This document shows, in pieces, positions 1-10,760 of a stretch of 30,805 bases of DNA (its first letter is position 1; each line of letters begins with the position of its first letter). Position numbers and translations under genes: made by a program. Source of the stretch: Heterobasidion occidentale (Eukaryota > Basidiomycota > Agaricomycetes > Russulales > Bondarzewiaceae); the NCBI GenBank assembly GCA_039111635.1, contig JBCAQO010000091.1, positions 1 through 30,805 on the forward strand. The letters are read 5' to 3'. The notes under the pieces were generated by a model that searched no databases, was not told the origin of the DNA, and was given only the letters and a program-made list of their open reading frames with translations.

Positions 1-25
1 CACACAGAGAAAAACAGGCACGGAC

Positions 26-2875
26 CGATTGAGAAGAATATGAATCTGTTGTCCCAAATGCTATAATAGATCGAACATAGTCACCAAGAGAGTGAATCTT
101 GTAAGTTTCCAAATTGAATGACTTGGGCTTTCTGGCTGTATCCGCTGAACTGCTTGCGAGCACAGATGCAGGACGAGGAAGTTTGGCCATTTTATTTTGC
201 TGGCGTCGTTGTCGAGCAGCGCTCTCTTTTGCGAGCTCCCGAGTATTGAAAGCAGAGCATGTGTTGTCGACAAATTCTCGAAGACGCTCTCCCAAAACAG
301 CGGTCAGCGTAGCTAAAAGGGAAAGGGTGTGATCGGTGTGCATTCGAAGTTTTGCCAGTCCATGCCAGTGAGTCAGTACAAACAAGAGCTGCAAGATCTG
401 GTGATTGTGCGGTTCAGGCAGGAGTCCTTCGAAGACGGGGATTGAACACTGCAGCAGATCTCAGAACGAAAACACCAGTCAAGGAGAACTGATCCTACCT
501 GTAGAAGGTCTTCATAGTCTCGGGCAGCCATCCTCTTCAATTCGGAAGCATTTCTAGATATACGTTTGATCGCATCTCTACCGAACGAAGGTACCTGTCG
601 GTACCTGACAGAAGATTGAGCCACCTGGTCGTTGACGACAAGACTCTGCATACCTTCGGTCTAAGATGTGCTTTAGCCCTTCGTCCTCGCAATCGAGGAT
701 GCGGAGAAGGTGTATAAACAATGACTTCCACACGCCAAGCTCAATTTCGTGCAAGAGATCGACAACAAACATGTCAAACATGTTGAAACCAAGCGGTGCC
801 AGTCTTTCCGAGAATGCATTCTAGATGAATGTTTAGCTTACTTGGATGTTCACGCCATAGAGCGAGAAACTTACTGTTGTTGGGACCAAAGATTCTGGCT
901 TCAACAGCTTTTCTACGGCAGAACTGTTTACTGCAAAATTTTTGTGATAGATTATTTCCCGAGCAAGCGACACAACAACCCGACGGTGTTGGTCATCCAC
1001 GCGAGCCAGTGACACCCGTTGTGCCATATCCTGAGGCATACCGATGTTATGCACCCGGGATAGAGGAATCAGGCAACGTGGGCAAGGACAACCACCGAGA
1101 TTTCGTATGCTGGCGAGAATGATCCTGGGACACATGATTGAGTGATGGGGTACTCCGTGATATCAAAAAGGGGAAAAACAGACTTTTCAGGATAGTCAGC
1201 AGAGTAAGTGAATATTCGAGGATAGAACCGTCGTTTGACTCCATCACAACACTCAATGACAATGCCGTGCGCATAGGCATGCAGAAATTCGTCGTCAAGG
1301 AGTAGCCTCCATTGGGCCTGTAACATATCGCGCTGACAATGGGCCATGAAAGCGCTGTTGGGTCCCTTTCCTCCAATTCTTTCGGCAGCAAAATCCTTGA
1401 AAGCGTCCGGGAGCTATTTCGTTTCGTCAGTGTCGTTCGTCTGTAGAATGGAAGCGATTTACCTTTTCGAAGTAAGCTATATGAGTGAAGGAACGACAAG
1501 ATGGTTTACACCGGCGATACTTCGATTCATTGCCAAGTGCAAGATAGGCAGGCCACAGTTTGGCATCGCCGAAGGTCGAAAGATGAGTGCCGTCTGATGC
1601 AAACATCAGCGCGGCGACAACTCTTTCAAGGCTACACCCTGGTTCTCCTGGACTTTCCTGCAGAGCGTTGTGTGCATCCAAAAAAGCCTCTGATGTATAG
1701 GCTTCTCCGTGGACTTGTACTGCCTCTGGAGCACTACCAGGTTGGCATAGCAGTTTATATGGCTCGAGATGTAAGTGGGGAAAGGTTGTCGGGTTGGTGA
1801 TCTTTTCCTTAATCACAGACACTAACCGTCGATGATGGAAACTTGTGACGACATAATCCTGCGCCCCTGGTTGAAGACATTTCTTGTGGAACGGGATAGA
1901 TATCTTGACGGTGTCGTGTATCCACCCATCCTCCTCTTGTTCGTCCTCCCAATTATCCTCATCCTGACCAGCCAGCTTGCGATCAATACTGCTCCATGGC
2001 GTTTTTCTGACGTCCTCCGGGCGAAAATCGGTACTGCCGACGATGTCGATGAGATTTTTGAAACTTGATTGAGATTTTCGTACTCCATCGTTCCAGTACC
2101 ATTCACCGAGAAGAAATGACGAGCGATTGGGATAAGGATAGAATGATGGCGCAGAAGAAGACTCAGGGAGGGCATTCGAGTCATCCTGCGTTGACAAAGC
2201 AGGCTTTTCAGCGACTCGTTCGGGATCGTGTGCTGGAAAGTCAGTGGCATGATACTGACGAAACAACCCAAAAATGTTTCGGGGAGACTTCAAGATCTGT
2301 CGCAAAGACTTTTGAATCACCTGAGGTGGATCGGAAGAGAGGGCTACGGTGGGAGGCGACTGCATCGGAGTTATAGACGCGGAAGAAGATGGCTCTGATA
2401 GCGACTGCAACTGAACGGGTAAAGCTGCCGGGGGCTGAGGCAACATGTCACGATAACGTTTAGGAAGCCTGGTATTTGCTCTACGAGGCCTGCGTTCTGC
2501 CAGAGAAAGGTTTGGGTCATCTTGATTTGCGGAGGACGACTGTGGAATAGACTGAAAACCTTAAGATACAGATGAGGGCGAAACTTTGAGATGTAAACTC
2601 ACCTGTTGTACAGCTGGTGTAGGGACCTCTGCGATCGACAATGCTGGCTCCAAGACCTCCGCGACCAACGGTGCTGTCTCCAAAACTGCTCTGGATCCAT
2701 CAGCATCCGTTCGACGACGTTTCTTCGCAGCCCACACTTCTTTGGCTTTTGCTAGCGCCTCAGAAAACCTTTTCTTGGTTTTCTGACATGTGCGCCTGTG
2801 GTAAGTGAGCGCCGATGGCAGCGAGAATGACCTTCCGCAAACACAAGACTCGCTGAAAGCCGGCGGCAATTCCAT
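26..2875 (-). CDS. Plavaka-type DNA transposase, 3' end beyond window
   Basis: Transposase of the Plavaka group of basidiomycete DNA transposons (CACTA-like, RNase H fold). Seven exons join in frame: 2875-2603, 2551-1463, 1413-1184, 1124-875, 820-654, 604-499 and 448-26. All introns are about 50-60 nt with GT/AG ends, giving roughly 845 residues without a stop. The N-terminus carries a C-x-C-x12-H-x4-C zinc finger followed by a KAKEVWAAKKRRR basic stretch, standard for the family. Family blocks follow in order: HLEPYKLL, SPGEPG, FASDGTHLSTFGDAKLWP, GNESKYRRCKPS, GGCPCPRC (a CxC-x2-C knuckle), NMFDMFVVDLLHEIELG and GTTDSY. Aspartates in the SDGTHLSTFGD and VVDLLHE blocks are candidate catalytic acids by comparison with CACTA transposases (inference). 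The ATG at 2875 is preferred to one at 2911 because of the TATA-like box at 2952-2959. The last visible donor (GTCCGT, just inside position 26) is weak, so the exon may run straight off the edge. Confidence 0.92.
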
Positions 2876-2951
2876 GAAAATCGTGTGGCCAGAGGAGGTC
2901 GAATGATACAAGCGCGGGTGGGGACTTTCAGCGCAAGCGATGGTCTGTCAG

Positions 2952-2959
2952 CTTATATG
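2952..2959 (-). promoter_or_regulatory. TATA-like box of the transposase gene
   Basis: The minus strand reads CATATAAG, 77 bases before the ATG at 2875 and about 41 before the alternative ATG at 2911. The spacing favours the downstream start. Confidence 0.45.
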
Positions 2960-3203
2960 TAGAAAGACATGACTCGCTCGCTCGCTAAGATGTGTTTTGC
3001 CGATCGGATCTCAAATCGTTATGCGCTGTAGTGAAGTAGAATAGCTTCTATGAGGAGAAGACTACTCAGAAACCCAAGACCAGAAAGTGCTCATCACATT
3101 TTTACGGTCAACCGTCTTGTACCACAAAACCCTCTAACATCCGAACCACCGATGAGTGCCTGGAGAGGCTCCAAACGCCGTTGAGACAGAGATAGTCTAA
3201 CAC

Positions 3204-3260
3204 CCTGCAATGAGCAAGGAGCCAGCTGCTGATGACCAAACAATGCCTGCAATGAGCAAG
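3204..3260 (-). repeat. Paired 15-mer upstream of the transposase
   Basis: Two exact copies of CTTGCTCATTGCAGG on the minus strand (plus-strand positions 3204-3218 and 3246-3260), 42 bp start to start. They read in the sense direction of the transposase and lie about 330 bp before its ATG. The same pair occurs at 9196-9256 and 24988-25045. They are best read as subterminal repeats of the transposon's 5' end or as a promoter module. This is inference; the exact repetition is seen directly. Confidence 0.85.
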
Positions 3261-3276
3261 CGCCGTTCGGAGATGA

Positions 3277-3304
3277 CATGGAAGAGGTGCCATGGAAGAG
3301 GTGC
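3277..3304. repeat. 14-bp tandem duplication
   Basis: CATGGAAGAGGTGC is repeated twice head to tail, just outside the paired 15-mer. It may be slippage or an excision footprint at an element edge. Confidence 0.7.
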
Positions 3305-3394
3305 CATCCTTGGGGAGTATACAGTTAAATGAAGCAAAGATGGGCCAGCGATGGGTGAAGAGTTGGAAAGGGGAGTTGTAGCCGTCACGTGTGA

Positions 3395-3406
3395 CGGATT
3401 CTGCCG
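3395..3406. promoter_or_regulatory. CGG-N6-CCG palindrome
   Basis: CGG-ATTCTG-CCG, the half-site arrangement bound by fungal Zn(II)2Cys6 dimers such as Ppr1 and UaY. It sits 135 bp outside the paired 15-mer. Chance alone would give a handful of such sites in 30 kb, so the case rests on similar sites at the other two paired-motif loci. Confidence 0.4.
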
Positions 3407-3663
3407 GCACGAGCTCCATCGGAGTTGCAACCGATTTCTTTGTAGCGGCCAGGCTCATTTTAGTGTTTCTACCCACCAATTGTTGCACATACAGTACCTA
3501 TCTTAGCTTCTTGGAATACAACCTGTCATTTTTTCGTATTTTTAAAATCAAGAGAAAGCGATGCTGAGGCACTGCTGAGTCTGTCTGAACACTGGCGATT
3601 GACCGAGATAGTCCAGGATAGTCCCTGATCAATCTTCCGCGTCTCTTCCGGATGCAATCGACG

Positions 3664-3671
3664 TATATATT
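3664..3671 (+). promoter_or_regulatory. TATA-like box of the deaminase gene
   Basis: TATATATT lies 118 bp before the ATG at 3782. A pyrimidine-rich leader of the kind common at fungal transcription starts lies between them. In-frame ATGs at 3677 and 3689 are too close to this box to be likely starts. Confidence 0.45.
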
Positions 3672-3781
3672 AGTAAGTGAAGGTCAATATGGCGTCACCC
3701 CACATTCACTGCTACCTTTGCTTACTACGTCCTGTCTCCGAGCTTCAGTTCCCATTCCCCGCCTTTACTATCGTCGAAATC

Positions 3782-6039
3782 ATGAACGCGTCCGAGTCCC
3801 TGGTCAACAAGATCAACAAGTTCAAAACCATCACCACCTTGATCATGGTTATCCTTTATCTTCGAGGACAAAATAATTCGCTATCCCAGACGCAGACGGT
3901 CTACAAAGACAAGAGACAAGTCGTCGAAAGGCCCCAGTCACAGCACCGATTGCTCGATCAGCTTGCTACACTGCTTGTCAGAGACCGCGAAGTGGTGGCT
4001 GTGGCGGCAGGTATGCAGAGGGGCGCTAACGTCAGCCTCGTCGTCTCGGTCTCACATCAACGCGACATAGACGCTTCCATAGAATGCGCGGAAGACCAAG
4101 TAATGCATAACTGCATCATTACCACCAATCCGACACACCCCAATGAGGCGAGAGGGAAGACCGATCTCGCAGCAAAGACGAAGACGACGGGGACGGGCGC
4201 GGAGAAGGGAAAGAAAGTTCTGAAATCGGAGGTTCAAGCGAAAGTGGAGAAGAGAGTGAGATTGGAGACAGAGTCTCAAGTGAGGACGAGGACAACTGCT
4301 GCGACAGATGAGGCGATGACCACAAGGAGCATAAGCTCAGAGGCGAGGACGGGGGCGACAGAGCCGTCGAGAGGGAAGATGAATCGGTCAGTAGCAATGA
4401 AGGGTAAATCGGAGACGAATGAGGAGGATCGGGGACAGGATGTCGTGCCATTTACAAAGGCCATGTTAAATGAACAAAAGAAGTGAGTGCGAACTTTCTA
4501 TCGAATGATAACCTTTCTGACATAGTTCATAAAGCATGAAGTTTGATGAGCACGTCTCGGAGGTGATCGAGTTACTCAAGAAAGAGGACACCACACCTTA
4601 CAGCCTGGGCGTTCACGTCGTTTCTCGTGGCTACCGCAAGATGCGCTCTCGACTCAGGTGTACGATGTCTACCGCCTTCCTCAGCAAGATCTTGAATGCC
4701 GAACCTGACAGATTGCCTGAACTATTCAAGAAGAAGTCTACATTACGCAAAGAACGGGACCAAGTCCTTTCTGGAGAGCTCATAGCACGTTGGTGGGGCA
4801 TCGACCTTTTCGGCGTGGAGCACGGAGGACTCGAGTTGAAAACCCGAGCGCAGAACAATGACGTTCTTTTTGTCAAGGAGACATGCGTGGCCTTCCATCA
4901 TACCTTGTGCTTGGCTCTGAAAGGCTATCAGACCTGTTTGGACGAGATTTCCAAAGCCCAGCCAGACAATTTCGGCGCGATGATGAACAAGACCTGGCTT
5001 TATGTCACTCTTTTGGAAGCATTTGCATATTCCAACGCTTTCGCAGACTACCTGACTCTCGCCATTCCCGATATATTCGACCATCCCTTCGCAGGTACAG
5101 AACCCAAGTATACCACACCATCTAGAGAGTCCCAGGGCCAGCCAAATACGTGGGAGGAACAAGCAGTGGTGGACGACGATGATACAGATATGTTCGTCAC
5201 TGTGGGCTCGACACCAATTGACGCATACAAGCAGTGGCTGCGTCGACAGGTTGTGATACCATTCGCTGTTCACGGTCTCGTGGGTTCGGCACAGTATCTT
5301 CGGAACATCACTTACACTGTCATTTCTGCCGAACATCCTGGGACAGACATGGCACCCTGGGAAGAGGTGGTGAAGGAGGTATTGAGCGAGAACGACGAGA
5401 CTGCTCGCACGAAGACAGTGATCGACGAACTCAAATTATTGATGACGAGGGACGCCGAGAAGGCGGGGAGCTCAATTAGCCGCCACTGCAAGAATTTACT
5501 ATCGCCGACTCCCATGTTCCAAGGGAGTATCCATTGCGAGTGTCTCTTGGCTAGCGTCCTGGACGGGAAGAAACCTGGACAATGGGAGCATGTTGCTTGC
5601 TGCACATGGTGTTAATCCGGAAAGTTTTCACCCCTACACCTTCCAATGCCAATATTGACATGGAGATTTACAGAGCGACATAGACCCCTGCTACGTCGGC
5701 ACGTCTAAACTCGCATGCCCTGTCTGCCATTTCGTGAATTCCGAATTAGGCGCGCGCAAGTGGCTGGCGAAACCGAATCACAATTTCATGTTCCCCTGCG
5801 CGCTGCCACGTGAGCTTCGTGAGGATATACACACGAGGGCAGAGATCCATTTCAAGGCCATATTGCTGGACTTACTCGATGTATTACTCAAGCCGAAGCC
5901 GCGACATTCGCGGACCGATTCCGCTCAAACCGAAGGTTATCAGACGGACAGTGAACGCAAGAGCCTTGAGGTCTTGAAGGCGAAGCGAGAGATCGATCGT
6001 CACAACGTGTCTGTAGACCGTGCTCTATGGATAAACTGA
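3782..6039 (+). CDS. OTT_1508-like deaminase family protein
   Basis: Putative zinc-dependent nucleoside or nucleic-acid deaminase of the OTT_1508-like group, a cytidine-deaminase-fold family expanded in mushroom fungi; its substrate is unknown. Exon 1 is 3782-4482. A 52-nt intron (4483-4534, GTGAGT, CTGAC branch point) joins it in frame to exon 2. Exon 2 ends near 5591 (acceptor before 5674) or near 5608 (acceptor before 5676); both keep frame into the last exon, which stops at 6039. The protein is about 710 residues. The deaminase signature is present: a zinc-ligand HxE motif in SIHCEC (His codon 5532, Glu codon 5538), then the cysteine pair in SKLACPVC (codons 5716 and 5725). An N-terminal LLDQLATLLVRDREVVAVAA block resembles other family members as I recall them. 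Residues of about 4150-4450 form a low-complexity K/E/R/T linker. The gene is intact, next to transposon remnants, and shares no motif with them. Confidence 0.82.
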
Positions 6040-6304
6040 AGACGGCCAGTTTTGAGTGTTGAAATGCAGAAGGTCAGGCTTCTGGGTAGTCCGAGAGCGC
6101 TTGTAGGTTTCTTCCGCATTCTAATTAGCGCCGTTTAGTCACCATTCGTAGATCGAAAAGAACGGTTGAAAGGTACTTCGAATACGAGAGACGGCATTTT
6201 CACGATCCGAGACACGGCGTTGTTTGATACATGTATATCATTCTGAATGGCATCAGACTTGCGACATGAACCTATTGCGTGAGAGGGCAAAAAAACATGC
6301 GAAA
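6040..6304. other. Intergenic, convergent 3' ends
   Basis: This stretch separates the 3' end of the deaminase gene from the 3' end of gene A. No gene, repeat or structured element was seen. Confidence 0.6.
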
Positions 6305-9180
6305 TCATGAATGTACGTGACGAGCGAGGGATTTGGGCTGCGATAAAGGCATAATAGGGAGTCTCCCACAATGCTTGTGAAACGTGACAGTATAAAAGAG
6401 AAACACCGCATGCTCGAAGTCTGTGAAAGCTTTGAAATTAGAATCGTAATCCTTGTGCCACATAAGCTTACTTCCGCCGGGCCATCCACAGAGGACTTCA
6501 GCATTACCTTCACAGCACCACGCCTGGCCTCCCAATCTTCAATCACAAGTCGGTCCACCCACCGACTCTCACGCTCCCAGTCTACGCTGAGACCCCCCGT
6601 GGCCCATATGTGGCAGATTTTTCCTTCGCGTTGGGCGGCATACCGTTTGTCCTCGTAACAGTAAACCCATGACAACCTTCCTGTCCAATTGTAGGAGTTC
6701 AAGACGAAAATTAGCTACCGAAAGCTCCCATACTACTTCAGCCCAGAGGTCCTTATCCTCATGAGCCATCTTGCTAGTGACGAAGGTTCTGCCCCATTGC
6801 GGAGATGTAGTGTCATCGTATGGTGCGAATCCGGCGTGCACCAGGAATCGGACACCTATGTCGACCCGATCTGCAACACGTCTGTCCAAGGCCTTCTTAC
6901 GTTTGCGCACCTCGACCGACGAAGCGCTGGTGACATTGGACGCGACTTGCGGTTCCAAGCGAGCCTTTTTAGTCTTGCGAGGCCATGGTGGTAAGCGAGC
7001 CATGTCGTGTGAAGAGGATTGAGGCTTCACGGTACAATTGACCATGTTGTCTGGCAGGTAATATCTCCCCTCTAATGCAATCCTCCATTGGCTGGTCGTC
7101 ATCAGGACCATACAGTGGTTAGAAGGGCATAGAACCTCCAGCAGACACCACATGCGAATGCGTAGCCAGTTGTGAACTCTATGCCCAAAAACGGCTCCTT
7201 TGTCCGCAAAGAACAGATGAATGGGGGGAGAGGATACTGAAGGGCCATATTTGGATCATCGTCCAAATCCATGGTCTCTTCGAAGACGCTTATCCAACCC
7301 GGGGCGAGTGGGGGAAGCCAAGTGGGGTGCACAACCGGAGACCTGTTTTAGGAGAAGGACCATGACATCGATGGCTGTTACTACGCTGCTTATGAGGCAC
7401 CAGTGTCTTCGGAGGACTCGAAATTTGCGAATGACTTGCGTTTGATTGGACATCTGGGACCTTGGGAGCATTCTTCACGTCGGGCGATGGTGGGCGATGT
7501 TCTGTGTGTGTTGCGTGACAATGAAACCATAGAGGCGCAACGCAGGGAACTTACCACGCTTGTCAGATGAGCGAGACCTCGACAACAGACTTCTACGCCA
7601 CTGATCATTAGATGAATAGGCCGACGCGAGCACAACAAAGTCGGATGTGGTGGTCTCAAACATGGTGCAAGCGGGGTCATCGATGAAACGAGGACCATCT
7701 CGTACAAGCTTAGCGGCTATTTAAACAAATTGTGCATCAGTTACACAAGCCTGACCTAGTCAATCGAGTCTTACCATAAACATTACCAGTGAAAGCGCTG
7801 ATCATCGCGGTCTGCCGCTCGTCGCTATTGACGTCACGCTCGGTCGGGATTTCATCGACTATGACATGCGAAATATCCGGCCCTGACATAGCATGATTCC
7901 GACACACAGGCGGATTTTGCCGCTCGATTTCCCCAACCGTTGCAGGAGAATAGATCTCCAGCGGTAGTAGAATTGGTCGACTGGTCAAGCTAAACTTTCG
8001 CAGCCTGTCTTGAATGGTGCCGCGTAACGGTTCACCGTGTGACGCCTCCACCCAGAGAGGGGCCTTGGTGCGATGGTTGGCATATTCAAAAATCTGTGAT
8101 GAGCTGAAGGAGATGCCGGTTCTGATGACTGTCTTGACGGAGATGATAAGTGTGCGGGTTGTAAGAGTGGTGCGCCTCCGGATGTACCAAACCGGGATCC
8201 CAATCCGGAACAACTCTCGAAGCATTGACAAACTTGAGGTGATGACACCGCGAAGAGGAAGAACAGGTTGAGGGCAATCGAACGTAGGATCCTCCATACG
8301 AGGTTTCACTACCAGCATATAGATAATCCAGGCGCGTAATTCAAGCAGGATACGCTGAAACTCACGAAACCATAAGACGGTGTCGGAGAAAGGCATTGGA
8401 ATCTGCGAGAGTGAACCGTAGGCACGATAAAGGGCCTCAGATTGATGTCTCTGGTACATGTAGCTGGACGTGTGTGCATTGACTACAGCAGCCGGAGTGC
8501 CTTCGGGAAACTCTTGAGCCCCAATTTCGTCTCCTATCCTACGCACTTCCAACATCGCTTTGCGCAGGCGGGAGAGCACTGTCTCATACAAGATTCCTAC
8601 TGAAGCGCGCGGCAGCTCCTCGCAGATACGAAAGTGTTCCTTTGAAGGAAAACCACGCAGCATCCGGATCTTCGAATTGAGGAAGGCCGCCTTCTTTGTC
8701 GTCCACTGGAAAGTCCGGTGCTCGTAAGCCATGATGATCGTCGACCTTCTGGAGTTCCTTCAGTCTCGGGTTCATGGGCGCAGCATAGGAATGGGGCTCC
8801 ACTGGGTCGAAAGCTTGTGGCCACTTCAGATGTTCAAATGCACCAAGCATGCCGTCTCCGAAATATCTGAAGGGTGTGTCATCGGGGTGCACAGGGACCT
8901 CCGGAACAAAGTCCATGTTTGGTGTGGAGATCCATAATTCATCGTGATTGCGGAATGGAGCAACGCAGAGACAATCTAGGGCGTCAACCTGCTCGCCGTG
9001 CAGTAGGGATCGACGAGAATCGAGAATTTCGCGAAGGTTTTCAAGCGGCCGTGCTTGCCAACAAGTAACGGGCCATGGCTGCAACGTGCCCAATGAGACA
9101 GTAAACCAATGGAGGAACAAGAAAAACACGGCGATGCGAACTGACCTAGTAGTATGAGCAATAATAACGTAGGACTCGAC
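6305..9180 (-). pseudogene. Orphan gene A, interrupted by frame breaks
   Basis: Multi-exon minus-strand gene; I cannot name a function, but its style matches large repeated orphan families of mushroom fungi. Readable segments in order: WQARPLENLREILDSR and PFRYFGDGMLGAFEHLKWP (about 9050-8750); KAAFLNSKIRMLRGFPSKEH to LFRIGIPVWYIRR (8730-8170); a serine/proline-rich part (7740-7340); WLPPLAPGWISVFEE (7320); NWLRIRMWCLLEVLCPS (7170); WAEVVWELSVANFRLELLQL (6700); YAAQREGKICHIW to SVDGPAE (6640-6470); and a last exon ending at 6305. Introns near 7770-7710 and 7550-7500 join in frame. Frame breaks lie near 8730, 7330, 7210 and 6670. No convincing start codon was found; coding signal begins soon after the paired 15-mer. 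No catalytic motif was recognised. Confidence 0.62.
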
Positions 9181-9195
9181 TTGATGTCCAACGAC

Positions 9196-9256
9196 CCTGC
9201 AATGAGCAAGGAAGGATGACGGTGCACTCAAAATCCAGTCACCTGCAATGAGCAAG
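9196..9256 (-). repeat. Paired 15-mer upstream of gene A
   Basis: Exact CTTGCTCATTGCAGG twice on the minus strand (plus-strand 9196-9210 and 9242-9256), 46 bp start to start, in the sense direction of gene A. The 31-nt spacer is unlike the spacers of the other two pairs, so this is not a recent copy of either. Confidence 0.85.
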
Positions 9257-9433
9257 CGGACGGAGAGTGGTTATACTACTAGCAAATCTAGTGCAATCTT
9301 GAAAGGAGTTTGGGAATTCGGCGGATGGAGATACGGGGATGATGAGGATCTATGAGGATGCTGGTAGCCTGAGGCTCGCCGAGTCACTAGTCACTGCAGT
9401 GGCTATGGCGGTCAAAGTGTCCCAGGTGTGTAA

Positions 9434-9447
9434 TCGGAAATCTCCGA
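9434..9447. promoter_or_regulatory. TCGG-N6-CCGA site, copy 1
   Basis: Perfect TCGG-AAATCT-CCGA, the consensus form bound by Ppr1/UaY-type Zn(II)2Cys6 regulators. It lies 178 bp upstream (gene A sense) of the paired 15-mer. Confidence 0.5.
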
Positions 9448-9477
9448 CAATTTGGAATCCCAACAGAGGCAGCCACC

Positions 9478-9491
9478 TCGGATATATCCGA
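9478..9491. promoter_or_regulatory. TCGG-N6-CCGA site, copy 2
   Basis: TCGG-ATATAT-CCGA is a perfect 14-bp palindrome 44 bp from copy 1, about four helical turns. Two full sites this close support a real operator for gene A or for whatever lay here before. Confidence 0.5.
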
Positions 9492-9543
9492 GCTCGGATG
9501 TGTCTGAGTGATTAGTAATGATTGCTAGCTGCTACAAAATACA

Positions 9544-9610
9544 GCAAAGACCGGGAATCGAACATCAAACCCCGTGGACACCTCGACATCACCTTGACTA
9601 GACCGTTTGC
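9544..9610 (-). other. tRNA-like remnant, possible SINE head
   Basis: On the minus strand a 67-nt stretch starts GCAAACG and ends TCTTTGC, so five of seven acceptor-stem pairs form. It holds a GTTCGATTCCCGG T-loop/B-box core and an A-box-like GTCTAGTCAAGG. The T-stem does not pair fully and the length is short of 72 nt, so it is a decayed tRNA or a tRNA-derived SINE head rather than a working tRNA. Confidence 0.35.
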
Positions 9611-9675
9611 CCATACGATCTATGCAATAACAGCCGCTAATTATTATAACTGCTCATAACAAGTACGCTACGCTG

Positions 9676-10760
9676 ACGCGTCACAGCCCTCCCCGACGCC
9701 TTCTTAACGTCGGCCCGGCCTCGCAAGCGCCCTCGCCTCGTCCTCGACGTCACCTCTCCCTTGACGACGACGGCACCTCCTGGACGCCTCCCCCACCGCG
9801 GCCTCCTCTTCCACCCCGTCCCAAACGAGGATGACGGCTACGATGCCGCCCTCGTCTCTCACGTCGCCCTCATCTCCCTCGACCACGCACCTGGCTCCCT
9901 CGACCCCGCCGCCTGCATGCCCCCGCCTGGACGACGGCCTGGACGACACCGACTCGGCCGCGCCTCACCGACGGCTCCCTCGACGCCTCGTCATCCGGCT
10001 CTCGACGATGCGGCCGCCTCGCTGGACCCTGCCCGCTCCCTCGACCCACCGCCTGCACGCCCCGACCACGCCCCCACCTGGACGACGGCCTGGACGACGC
10101 CGCCTGGACGCCGCCTGGCGGCTCCCTCGAAGACGCGGCCGCCTCGCTGAACGCTGCCCGCTCCCTCCACCCCGCCGCCTGCACGCCCCCGCCTGGACGA
10201 CGCCGACTCGGCCGCGCCTCACCGACGGCTCCCTCGACGCCTCGTCGTCCGCCCTCGACGACGCGGCCGCCTCACTAGACCCTGTCGGCTCCTCGTCGAC
10301 GACGCCGCCTGGACGCCCGGCACCCTCTACGACGCGGCCGCCTCACTGGACCCTGCCCGCTCCCTCGACCCCGCCGCCTGCACGCTCCGACCATGTCCCC
10401 GCCTGGACCACGGCCTGGACCACAGCGCCTGGACGATGCCGTCTGGACTACGCCGCCTGGACGACGCCGCTCCATCGACGGCGACTCATCTCTCCTCCTC
10501 CATGACAACGCCCGCCTCCCTCGACGATGACGTCCGCCTCCCTCGACGTGCACGACTCTCCCGTCGACGGCGCCGCTCCCTCCACAGCAACTCTGCCTCC
10601 TCGTTGGCGGCTCCCTCGACGCTGGCGGGTCTCGCTGTCGACTCCCTCGGCGCTGCCGCCCACTTCTCTCGTCATCGGCCCTCTCCCGCCGCTCTCGTAT
10701 CCGTCGACACTGCCGCCGTTTTCGCGCCGCCACCGTGTACGCCTCCTCGTTGTCGCTGAT
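9676..10760. repeat. GC-rich degenerate tandem-repeat tract
   Basis: About 1.1 kb of C/G-rich, A/T-poor DNA made of short words (CTCGACGACG, CGCCTGGACGACG, CTCCCTCGAC) inside longer imperfect units. The segment from GACTCGGCCGCG through ACGGCTCCCTCGACGCC occurs at about 9951 and 10207. A CTGCCCGCTCCCTC block followed by a CCGCCTGCA block occurs at about 10029, 10155 and 10352. All frames are open for long stretches on both strands only because stop codons are A/T-rich; the resulting Arg/Pro/Asp-rich peptides look like no known protein. I regard it as a minisatellite-like tract without a gene. Confidence 0.7.

Noticed and set aside
1822..2271. A 149-residue minus-strand frame inside the transposase
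   Set aside because: It is an out-of-frame shadow of transposase exon 2, which carries the family motifs.
3204..3260. Reading CTTGCTCATTGCAGG simply as a 3' splice site
   Set aside because: It does look like an acceptor (pyrimidines then CAG/G), but exact 15-base identity at six places with fixed pairing is far more than a splice site needs. A splice role in addition is not excluded.
9831..10505. A 224-residue open frame and its neighbours in the GC-rich tract
   Set aside because: Openness follows from the lack of A/T; the peptide is Arg/Pro/Asp low complexity and overlapping frames on both strands are equally open.
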